Shown here piece by piece: positions 1 through 5,048 of a stretch of 5,048 nucleotides of DNA. Source of the DNA: Pseudomonadales bacterium (lineage in GTDB: Bacteria; Pseudomonadota; Gammaproteobacteria; Pseudomonadales; DC-out160); NCBI GenBank assembly GCA_016765265.1, contig JAESQG010000263.1, positions 1 through 5,048 on the forward strand, given 5' to 3'. Position 1 is the stretch's first letter. Each line of letters begins with the position of its first letter. A model generated the notes under the pieces. It was given only the letters and a program-made list of their open reading frames with translations, ran no database searches and was not told where the DNA came from. The position numbers and the translations under genes are program-made.

Positions 1-230
1 CCACCCAACATTAGGATCGTTACAATGGTCAGCCCCCCAAAAGCCCCCTCCGATCAACCTCTGTCCGTGTACAGTCCTGATACGTTACAAGACATACGCT
101 TATTGGTGGAAAGTGCGCGAAATAGTCTGGCCAACGCAGTTAACATTGAGCAGACATTACTTTATTGGCGAATAGGTCACCGTATTCACTTCGAAACCCT
201 TAACGGTGATCGAGCTGGATACGGGAAACA

Positions 231-367
231 AATTGTTGCCACACTGTCGCAACAATTGACCACTGAATTTGGTAAGGGCTTTAGTGTATCGGCATTAACG
301 CGCATGATTAAATTCAGTCAATGTTTTCCTGATAAAGAAATTGTTGCCACGCTGTCGCATCAATTGA
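231..367 (+). repeat. Two near-identical 29-base direct repeats inside the yhcG fragment, each an imperfect hairpin
   Basis: Bases 231-259 and 339-367 match at 27 of 29 positions (differences at 243/351 and 252/360). They lie 108 bases apart and in frame, and encode IVATLSQQL and IVATLSHQL. The first copy also contains a perfect 9-base inverted repeat (AATTGTTGC at 231-239, GCAACAATT at 249-257). In the second copy the same palindrome has one mismatch. Both protein segments occur at these places in relatives as I recall them, so the protein-level similarity is a family trait. The near-identity at the DNA level is the unusual part. Confidence 0.8.
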
Positions 368-501
368 GCTGGTCACATTTCCGTGAGTTACTACCACTTG
401 ATAAAGAACTACAAAAAGAGTTTTATGCAGAAATGTGTCGTGTAGAGCGCTGGAGTGTCAGAACACTGCGCAAGAAAATTGACTCCATGCTGTATGAGCG
501 A

Positions 502-525
502 ACGGGGTATCCCTTTAGCTCCACC
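502..525 (+). repeat. Left terminal inverted repeat of the IS1595-family element
   Basis: Bases 502-525 (ACGGGGTATCCC... ending CTCCACC) are the exact reverse complement of 1518-1541, which is 24 of 24. The repeat is read in the yhcG frame and supplies the first foreign codons of that fragment. Confidence 0.92.
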
Positions 526-542
526 TATGTCAATATGTAGTG

Positions 543-1499
543 ATGAACAGGCCTTCGAAGAACTTAAGATCGGGGCGAGATTACCCTGGCACATGGAACC
601 AGTTTGTAGCGTGGTTTCACGACGACTCGTCGTGCCTTGAATATCTTGAAAAATTGCGCTGGCCCGATGGATTCAATTGTCCTCGCTGTGATGCGATAGG
701 AGAACCATTTAGATTGAGTCGTGGAAGAATCATGTGCCGGTTGTGTCGACATCAAAGCTCAGTAACCGCTGGTACCATCTTCGAAAAGACTCGCACACCT
801 CTTAGCAGCTGGTTTGCAGCAGCATGGTACATCACTAGCCAGAAAAACGGCGTAAGCGCTCTTGGATTGCAAGGGATATTGGGGTTAGGGAGCTACGAAA
901 CAGCCTGGATGATGCTGCACCGTCTGAGGAGAGCTATGGTCCATCCAGAGCGAAATAAGCTCTCCGGTATTGTGGAAGTTGATGAAACCTATGTGGGCGG
1001 TCGCGATGAGCGCAAAACTCGAGCTCCCCATCCAGATAGTAAGAAATCCATTGTTGCAATCGCCGTCGAATTACAGGAACCCAAAGGATTCGGGCGCATA
1101 CGATTACGGCGAATCGAAAATGCCTCTAAAAGCAGTTTAGAGCAGTTCATATGTGATTCCATTGAGCCTGGAAGCATAGTTCAAACGGATGGCTCACCCG
1201 CTTACGGCTCGATACATAATCATGGCTACAAGCGCAATAAAGTCGTACAGCTTGGCGCAGAGAATCCTGCGCATGTGACTTTGGCAGGAGTTCACAGAAT
1301 CGCTTCATTGCTAAAGCGGTGGCTTATGGGTACTCATCAAGGATCGGTAAGACCGGAACAACTTGATAGTTACCTGGACGAGTACATGTTTCGCTTTAAC
1401 CGACGTACTTCTCGATCGCGAGGATTGTTGTTTTTCCGATTGCTTGAACAAGCGGTGAGAACACCACCGGTGACTTATCAGGAAATTACGCGGAGCTAA
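543..1499 (+). CDS. IS1595-family (ISXO2-like) transposase
   Basis: This 318-residue protein catalyses movement of the surrounding IS by DNA strand transfer. Residues 46-68 form a zinc ribbon (CPRC at 46-49, CRLC at 65-68) of the type found at the N-terminus of IS1595 transposases. The ISXO2-like catalytic domain covers about 140-290: VDETYVGG places the first Asp at 147, QTDGSPAYG the second at 216, and VHRIASLLKRWLMGTHQG (250-267) is the family signature before FRFNRRTSRSRG (283-294). His251 appears to stand where related ISXO2 proteins carry Glu, with Lys258 following, a variation I recall within this family. I chose ATG 543 because MNRPSKNLRSGRDYPG matches the usual family start. GTG 540 would add one residue. 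No good ribosome binding site precedes it. The truncated yhcG frame stops at 538-540, just two bases before ATG 543, so translational coupling is possible. The frame is intact and of full length, so it may be active. Confidence 0.93.
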   Translation: MNRPSKNLRSGRDYPGTWNQFVAWFHDDSSCLEYLEKLRWPDGFNCPRCDAIGEPFRLSRGRIMCRLCRHQSSVTAGTIFEKTRTPLSSWFAAAWYITSQKNGVSALGLQGILGLGSYETAWMMLHRLRRAMVHPERNKLSGIVEVDETYVGGRDERKTRAPHPDSKKSIVAIAVELQEPKGFGRIRLRRIENASKSSLEQFICDSIEPGSIVQTDGSPAYGSIHNHGYKRNKVVQLGAENPAHVTLAGVHRIASLLKRWLMGTHQGSVRPEQLDSYLDEYMFRFNRRTSRSRGLLFFRLLEQAVRTPPVTYQEITRS

Positions 1500-1517
1500 A
1501 CACAACATGTAGTGGAC

Positions 1518-1541
1518 GGTGGAGCTAAAGGGATACCCCGT
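1518..1541 (-). repeat. Right terminal inverted repeat of the IS1595-family element
   Basis: This is the perfect 24-base partner of the left repeat. The glycosyltransferase frame coming from the right reads into it and ends at a TAG (1525-1527 on the minus strand), so the element also supplies a stop codon on this side. Confidence 0.92.
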
Positions 1542-2083
1542 ATAAAAATACAGGTGTTCCAAAACTCATCGCTTCAATAACGGGCAAACCAAAACCTTCC
1601 GTAATTGAAGGGAACAGAAATGCGACACAACTTTCATAGAGCATATACTTATCTTCCTCTGGAATGACACCCACCAGCTGAACACGATCTGACAAACCCA
1701 GGGCTTGAATCTCCTCTCTTATCCTGGCTGCATAAGCCGTATCGTTTTTTCCTGCAATAAATAATTTGTATTGCGGCAGTTTTTTTCTGTAAACACTCTC
1801 CTATAGTGAATATAAATGGTCCGGGCCCATACTTATTTCTTAATCCACGGTCTACATTCACATTCAAAAAACCGCCATTATGAATAACTTCCAACGCTTT
1901 ATTTCCCACGTCCAGTTCCGAGCGGACCTCCTCAGCTACAAAATTAGATATCACTGTTATCGCTTGTGATCGATCTATCCGGGCTTGCACGTGTTTTAAT
2001 TTCTTAGCGATAACAGCTTCGTCCTCACATTCCCTCAAAAAATTTAAATCATAAGACCATTTTGGAGCAACAATTGATTTCAT
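1525..2083 (-). pseudogene. Group 1 (GT4, GT-B fold) glycosyltransferase, decayed
   Basis: Two minus-strand frames together give a GT4 glycosyltransferase, an enzyme that transfers sugar from a nucleotide-sugar donor to a polysaccharide or LPS acceptor. The first frame (2083 to about 1781) reads DLNFLRE...ARIDRSQAITVISNFVAEEV...KALEVIHNGG...FIFTIGECLQKK. The second frame (about 1786 to 1525) reads LPQYKLFIAGKNDTAYAARIREEI...LGLSDRVQLVGVIPEEDKYMLYESC, FLFPSITEGFGLPVIEAMSFGTPVFL. The last part holds the donor-binding E-x7-E motif. The frames meet at a run of seven A (1780-1786 on the plus strand). Relatives have roughly ten more residues here (KKNFH...), so a small deletion of non-triplet length is likely. 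The acceptor-binding N-terminal domain is missing upstream of about 2050-2083, where an IS30 relic begins. The C-terminal end after GTPVFL is cut by the IS1595 repeat. The original start is lost, and ATG 2083 is only the first available codon. Confidence 0.8.
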
Positions 2084-2085
2084 CC

Positions 2086-2426
2086 ACTGAGGAGTGGCTA
2101 GGAATACTGGCGGAAAGTGGCTCGTAAACCCACGAAGATGACGTCGAACCTAATCAAGGTTATCGAGTCGAAACTGCGCATACTATGGAGCCCCGAGCAG
2201 ATATCTCCACATTTGGGCAGACAAACGCTCAGGTGGAGATCTTTATTCCTGCCTTCGTCGTCAGGGTAAAAAATACGACAAGCGTCGTAATGGTAAATCG
2301 ACACGTGGTCAAATAATCAATCGTGTCAGCATTGACGATAGTGGAGCGGGGTTTAAACGAAAATACCTTGATTTCAAAACACCGGAACAATTAATGTATG
2401 ATCACCGGACTACGCTAGTAACTTAA
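2086..2426 (+). pseudogene. IS30-family transposase relic with internal deletions
   Basis: Conserved IS30 transposase blocks appear in order but in different frames. About 2094-2110 gives ARNTG, the end of the HTH block. Bases 2111-2206 give RKVARKPTKMTSNLIKVIESKLRILWSPEQIS. Bases 2208-2335 give HIWADKRSGGDLYSCLRRQGKKYDKRR...RGQIINRVSIDD. About 2350-2426 gives KRKYLDFKTPEQLMYDHRTTLVT and a TAA stop (2424-2426). Compared with the family, material is missing near 2110, at about 2206 (the segment between WSPEQIS and the xYxxIWxDK motif, with a frame change), and at about 2335-2350. The last gap removes nearly the whole DDE catalytic core, although the frame stays the same across it. The N-terminus and left inverted repeat are also gone. 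No active protein is possible. The family assignment rests on WSPEQIS, DKRxGGDLYxxLRRQGKKY and the LDFKTPEQ tail. Confidence 0.8.
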
Positions 2427-2520
2427 ATGGCGATGCACTTCAGAGTTGAATTCGCGTTACACTCGAGACCCACAAGGCACCACTATTTTTAATTTAATCT
2501 TGCCCTGAATAAATTATTAA
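2427..2520. other. Junction between IS30 relic and glmS; possible IS30 right end
   Basis: No gene is seen. Directly after the relic's stop, 2430-2456 (GCGATGCACTTCAGAGTTGA...) resembles the terminal sequence that commonly follows IS30-type transposase genes (a TTGCACTT...TTGAAT pattern as I recall it). The left partner is lost, so this cannot be confirmed as an inverted repeat. The remaining AT-rich stretch up to the glmS stop shows no clear hairpin-plus-T-run terminator for glmS and no sequence resembling a Tn7 end. Confidence 0.4.
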
Positions 2521-2565
2521 TTACTCTACCGTCACGGACTTTGCCAAGTTTCGAGGCTGATCCAC
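2496..2565 (-). other. attTn7-like site at the 3' end of glmS
   Basis: In many bacteria the Tn7 protein TnsD binds the last codons of glmS and directs insertion about 25 bases beyond the stop. The last 15 codons here (2524-2568, DVDQPRNLAKSVTVE) encode the conserved peptide, so the binding site is probably preserved. The corresponding insertion point would lie near 2496. No Tn7 end or tns gene is in the window. What lies beyond is IS and gene debris, which fits an insertion hot spot but does not prove Tn7 use. Confidence 0.45.
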
Positions 2566-4356
2566 ATCAGTTCCCTTGATTAGGGCTACATGATACGAGA
2601 GTAGTTGAAGAGGGATAGTGTAAACAAGGGGCGCCAGCTCATCGCATACGTGAGGCACCTCAAGTACATAAACACCTTCTCCTGCCGAGACACCCGCTTC
2701 CTTATCAGCAAATATATATAGCTCACCGCCTCGAGCTCGGACTTCTTGCAAATTCGATTTTAGCTTTTCTAGAAGCTCATTATTTGGTGCCACCGTTATC
2801 ACAGGCATATCCGCATCCACCAGGGCTAATGGCCCATGCTTTAGTTCTCCTGCAGCATATGCCTCTGCGTGAATATAAGAGATCTCCTTGAGCTTTAATG
2901 CTCCTTCCATTGCCACGGGATATTGCGCCCCTCGACCTAAAAACAATGCGTGATGTTTTTCACCAAAACGCTCTGACATTATTTTAATTCTATCATCTAA
3001 AGCTAAAGTAGATTCTATACACGAGGGTAGCGTTCTGAGCGCTTTCACATACTCAGCTTCCTGCTCTTTCTTCACATTAAACCGGCGCCCAATCACAATA
3101 TTTAACATAAAAAGGGCAACTAGCTGGGTGGTAAACGCTTTGGTGGATGCAACACCTATTTCAGCACCAGCGTTGGTCATTAAAACAAGATCTGACTCTC
3201 TTACTAGTGAACTCCCTGGCACATTACAAACAGTCAGCGTTCCAATATATCCGCTATTCTTTATATTTCGCAGTGCTGCCAAGGTGTCGGCGGTCTCGCC
3301 CGATTGGGAAACGGTAACAAACAAGGTGCCCGGTTGAACCACATGGGTCCGGTAACGAAATTCACTGGCAACTTCAACATTACACGGCACACCTGCAATC
3401 CCCTCAAACCAATATCTCGCCGTTAAACCCGCATGAAAACTAGTGCCACAGGCAATAATTTGAACACATTTAACTTGATCGAATAGCTCACTCGCGCCCG
3501 GCCCAAAGGCCTCTTCTAGTACATGGTCTTGATCAATGCGGCCTTCCAGTGTGGCTTGGATTGCTTTAGGCTGTTCATATATCTCCTTTAGCATGTAATG
3601 CCGATATTCACCTTTTTCAGCATGATCGTGACTGGTATCAAATTCTGTTATTTCTCGCTTAACAACTTCATGATCATCATTGAATATCGTGATAGAAGTC
3701 CTCGTTATTTCTGCCAGATCACCCTCTTCCATAAAGATGAACCGGTTGGTAACGGGCATTAGTGCTAACTGATCTGAACCGATAAAATTCTCGCCTATGC
3801 CCACGCCTATCACCAAGGGACTGCCTTTTCGGCTGGTAATCAATTTATCGGGAGACTCTTTTGATATAACACCTAGAGCAAAAGCACCTTCGAGCTCCTT
3901 CATTGCTTCTTTTACAGCAAGAAGCAAATCACTGTTTGTTTTTAACTTTAAGTGTATGAGGTGCACTATTACTTCGGTGTCAGTTTCTGAATCAAACTCA
4001 TAACCTTCTTTCTTTAATTGTTCACGAAGAAGCTCAAAGTTCTCAATGATCCCATTATGGACAATAGCTAAATCAAATCCCGACATATGAGGGTGGGCAT
4101 TTGATTCGCTAGGCACACCATGAGTCGCCCAACGGGTGTGAGCAATACCAATGTGGCCATTGTGGGGGGTCTCGCTAAGTGCATTATCTAACTCTCGAAC
4201 CTTTCCTAAGCGCCGAGTTCTTTCAATATCCCCAGTTTTGCTATCGATTACCGCCACACCTGCTGAATCGTAACCTCGGTATTCCAATCGCCGTAATCCT
4301 TCCAATAAAATGGGAGTAACATTACGATCTGCGATAGCACCCACGATTCCACACAT
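2521..4356 (-). CDS. glmS: Glutamine--fructose-6-phosphate aminotransferase (isomerizing)
   Basis: This cytoplasmic enzyme converts fructose-6-P and glutamine to glucosamine-6-P and glutamate, the first step of UDP-GlcNAc synthesis. At 611 residues it is full length (E. coli 609). Residues 2-220 are the class II glutamine amidotransferase domain: Cys2 is the nucleophile after Met removal (MCGIVGAI), with YRGYDSAG 26-33, HTRWATHG 73-80, HNGIIEN 100-106 and ETDTEV 124-129. Two SIS sugar-isomerase domains follow: ACGTSFHAG 302-310, SQSGETADTL 350-359 and STKAFTTQL 404-412 in the first, then GRGAQYPVAMEGALKLKE 474-491 and HGPLALVD 507-514 in the second. The C-terminal tail DQPRNLAKSVTVE carries Lys606, matching the Lys that forms the Schiff base with fructose-6-P. 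ATG 4356 follows AAGGA with about 8 bases spacing. The gene lies 107 bases behind glmU, a usual gammaproteobacterial order. It shows no lesions. Confidence 0.97.
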   Translation of the reverse strand: MCGIVGAIADRNVTPILLEGLRRLEYRGYDSAGVAVIDSKTGDIERTRRLGKVRELDNALSETPHNGHIGIAHTRWATHGVPSESNAHPHMSGFDLAIVHNGIIENFELLREQLKKEGYEFDSETDTEVIVHLIHLKLKTNSDLLLAVKEAMKELEGAFALGVISKESPDKLITSRKGSPLVIGVGIGENFIGSDQLALMPVTNRFIFMEEGDLAEITRTSITIFNDDHEVVKREITEFDTSHDHAEKGEYRHYMLKEIYEQPKAIQATLEGRIDQDHVLEEAFGPGASELFDQVKCVQIIACGTSFHAGLTARYWFEGIAGVPCNVEVASEFRYRTHVVQPGTLFVTVSQSGETADTLAALRNIKNSGYIGTLTVCNVPGSSLVRESDLVLMTNAGAEIGVASTKAFTTQLVALFMLNIVIGRRFNVKKEQEAEYVKALRTLPSCIESTLALDDRIKIMSERFGEKHHALFLGRGAQYPVAMEGALKLKEISYIHAEAYAAGELKHGPLALVDADMPVITVAPNNELLEKLKSNLQEVRARGGELYIFADKEAGVSAGEGVYVLEVPHVCDELAPLVYTIPLQLLSYHVALIKGTDVDQPRNLAKSVTVE

Positions 4357-4365
4357 AATTGAATT

Positions 4366-4370
4366 CCTTA
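4366..4370 (-). promoter_or_regulatory. Ribosome binding site of glmS
   Basis: The minus strand reads AAGGA, then 8-9 bases, then ATG at 4356-4354. It supports the chosen start, which is also fixed by the catalytic Cys as second residue. Confidence 0.6.
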
Positions 4371-4408
4371 AAATAGTTTAACCACTTAAAAAAACAAAAC
4401 TTCTGAAG

Positions 4409-4414
4409 ATTATA
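4409..4414 (-). promoter_or_regulatory. Possible -10 element of a glmS promoter in the glmU-glmS gap
   Basis: The minus strand holds an exact TATAAT about 52 bases before the glmS start. No good -35 hexamer stands at 16-18 bases: TCTCAA is the nearest at 17, and TTGAAT lies 29 bases away. The region is AT-rich, so a chance match is quite possible. A promoter here would let glmS be transcribed apart from glmU. Confidence 0.3.
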
Positions 4415-4463
4415 GGGTATCTTAATTTGATTGAGATCCTTTTATTCAATCTACTTTTTGCGC

Positions 4464-4991
4464 CTAATTTTTCTTAGTGGGTCTTTTCCAATTATCGATT
4501 GTTATTTGTCTGGCCCGTGTCAGAGTTAACTTGTTCTCTGGAGCATTTTTACCTATCGTTGACCCAGCTCCTATTGTGGCGCCTACACCAATTTCCACCG
4601 GAGCTACCAAGGCGGTATTTGATCCGATAAAGGCACCATCCCCAATAATTGTTTGGAATTTATTCATACCATCATAATTACAGGTAATCGTGCCTGCCCC
4701 TACATTGACATTTTTACCAATAGTCGCGTCGCCAATATAGGTTAAATGGCTTACTTTACTACCTTCGCCGATAAAGGATTTTTTCGTTTCTACGAAATTA
4801 CCGATTTTAGCGCCTGCGGCCATTTCTGTTCCCGGTCTAACGCGAGCAAATGGACCGATTTCACAATTCGCCGCAATCACCGCGTCTTCAATAACGCTAT
4901 TGGCTTTAATAATAACGTTATCACCAATTCGACTGTTCGTTATGGTGCAATTAGGGCCAATACAGACGCCGGATCCAATGCCTTCCACCAC
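4464..4991 (-). CDS. glmU: GlmU, C-terminal acetyltransferase part only (N-terminus missing)
   Basis: GlmU is bifunctional: the C-terminal left-handed beta-helix acetylates glucosamine-1-P with acetyl-CoA, and the N-terminal domain uridylylates the product to UDP-GlcNAc. Only the C-terminal part is here. Its 175 residues align without gaps to E. coli residues 282-456 as I recall that protein. Active-site residues are present: Arg52 (RPG), Lys70, His82 in SHLTYIGD (the catalytic base, His363 in E. coli), Tyr85, Asn96, NYDGMNK 105-111, Ser124, Ala142 and Arg159. Hexapeptide repeats (IGxN..I) run throughout. GTG 4991 is merely the first start-like codon and not the true start. The reading frame stays open to the window edge, but the added residues (RNPCRDHETGSGGHRTEWR) do not look like GlmU, and homology begins only at about codon 5 (4979). 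The whole pyrophosphorylase domain is therefore lost or displaced. As an essential gene, a complete copy would be expected elsewhere unless the join is an artefact. Confidence 0.9.
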   Translation of the reverse strand: MVEGIGSGVCIGPNCTITNSRIGDNVIIKANSVIEDAVIAANCEIGPFARVRPGTEMAAGAKIGNFVETKKSFIGEGSKVSHLTYIGDATIGKNVNVGAGTITCNYDGMNKFQTIIGDGAFIGSNTALVAPVEIGVGATIGAGSTIGKNAPENKLTLTRARQITIDNWKRPTKKN

Positions 4992-5048
4992 GCGCCATTC
5001 TGTCCGGTGGCCACCGCTCCCGGTTTCGTGGTCGCGGCATGGATTTCG
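4983..5048. other. GC-rich segment not matching glmU; possible IS end or chimeric join
   Basis: By hand count 43 of these 66 bases are G or C, against 29 of 60 in 4921-4980. The change coincides with the end of GlmU homology. The segment contains two loosely similar units, GGTGGCCAC at 5007-5015 followed by CGG, and CGTGGTCGC at 5027-5035 followed by GGA. These faintly recall the repeated GTGGCC...GGAAT units at ends of IS21-family elements. A GGATCC (BamHI) site lies at 4971-4976, directly beside the break. I cannot assign the segment. Confidence 0.4.

Larger units (their letters stand above)
25..540 (+). pseudogene. DUF1016/YhcG-type PDDEXK nuclease, N-terminal fragment cut by an IS
   Basis: The product matches the N-terminal YhcG/DUF1016 domain by recognition. 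Residues 20-60 carry the LLYWRIGxRI-like helix, 63-90 the GYGKQIV...FGKGFS segment, and 106-160 the IVATLSHQLSWSHF, FYAEMCRVERWSVRTLRKKIDSMLYERT block. Complete family members have about 340-380 residues and continue into a C-terminal PDDEXK nuclease domain. That domain is absent here. The native sequence ends at about residue 160 (base 502), where the inverted repeat of the IS1595 element begins. The last 11 residues and the TAG at 538-540 come from the IS. The start at ATG 25 is preceded by AGGA at 13-16 with good spacing. Family members are restricted to accessory regions and are suspected nucleases; the cellular role is not firmly known to me. A product without the nuclease domain is probably non-functional. 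The rest of the gene is not found on the other side of the IS. Confidence 0.85.
502..1541 (+). mobile_element. IS1595-family insertion sequence, structurally complete
   Basis: The element is about 1.04 kb. It is bounded by perfect inverted repeats (502-525 and 1518-1541) and holds a single transposase gene that fills almost the whole interior. Size, the one-ORF layout and the ISXO2-like transposase with an N-terminal zinc ribbon fit the IS1595 family. This family normally makes 8-base target duplications. No matching 8-mer flanks the element, whichever base is taken as the outer end (left GAGCGAAC or ATGAGCGA, right GTATAAAA or ATAAAAAT). The left flank is a plus-strand nuclease gene fragment and the right flank a minus-strand glycosyltransferase fragment, so the two flanks do not form one interrupted gene. 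The exact outer end (502 or 504) is uncertain because ISs of this type may start at the GGGG. Confidence 0.9.

Noticed and set aside
479..511. TTGACT at 479-484 with the TATCC of the inverted repeat as a hybrid IS promoter
   Set aside because: The spacing is about 21 bases and the downstream hexamer is poor; TTGACT is simply part of conserved yhcG codons.
535..1514. ATGTAGTG occurring as a direct repeat just inside both IS ends (535-542 and 1507-1514)
   Set aside because: Eight bases may match by chance, and they lie inside the element, so they are not a target duplication.
1311..1562. An 83-codon minus-strand open frame spanning the right end of the IS
   Set aside because: It is a shadow of the transposase C-terminus and the inverted repeat; the genuine minus-strand frame here is the glycosyltransferase, which ends at 1525.
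2098..2304. A 68-codon open frame on the minus strand
   Set aside because: It is antisense to the IS30 relic, whose conserved blocks read on the plus strand; the minus-strand peptide resembles nothing I know.
2427..2520. Tn7 end sequences or a tRNA next to glmS
   Set aside because: Nothing resembling the Tn7 terminal repeats or a tRNA cloverleaf is visible.
4381..4415. Terminator after glmU (CTTCAGAAG followed by a T-rich run on the minus strand)
   Set aside because: The palindrome has a 4-base stem with a 1-base loop, which cannot form a stable hairpin; the T-rich run alone is not enough.
4357..4463. glmS ribozyme or riboswitch upstream of glmS
   Set aside because: The gap is only 107 AT-rich bases, and that ribozyme is known from Gram-positive bacteria; no matching structure is apparent.
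1..5048. CRISPR arrays, rRNA or tRNA genes
   Set aside because: No regularly spaced repeats and no RNA gene signatures were seen on either strand.

Overview
The window looks like chromosomal DNA of a gammaproteobacterium of moderate GC content. The clearest evidence is a glmU-glmS pair on the minus strand. The last 15 residues of this GlmS appear identical to those I recall for E. coli GlmS, and the GlmU acetyltransferase part aligns without gaps to the E. coli enzyme as I recall it. I cannot name a genus.

Right half (2521-5048, minus strand): the 3' part of glmU (UDP-GlcNAc synthesis, acetyltransferase domain only) is followed after 107 bases by an apparently intact glmS (glucosamine-6-phosphate synthase). 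GlmS makes glucosamine-6-P. After isomerisation, GlmU acetylates and uridylylates it to UDP-GlcNAc for peptidoglycan and LPS. glmU homology stops near 4980, and the DNA from about 4983 to the window edge is clearly richer in GC. The pyrophosphorylase half is therefore missing or replaced, by an insertion, a rearrangement or an assembly/cloning join.

Left half (1-2520) is accessory debris next to the conserved 3' end of glmS, which is the classical attTn7 position. From glmS outward it holds four pieces. First is a heavily deleted IS30-family transposase relic (plus strand). Second is a group 1 (GT4) glycosyltransferase pseudogene (minus strand) lacking its N-terminus, carrying a frameshifting internal deletion, and cut at its C-terminal side. 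Third is a structurally complete IS1595-family element with perfect 24-base inverted repeats and a full-length transposase. Fourth is the N-terminal part of a DUF1016/YhcG-type nuclease gene, cut by the left end of the same IS.

The IS1595 element interrupts two different genes on its two sides and has no target-site duplication. It therefore most likely marks a recombination or deletion endpoint, not a simple insertion. I found no convincing new biological system. The main interest is this mosaic of broken genes beside glmS, the chimeric yhcG/transposase junction, and the abrupt break in glmU.
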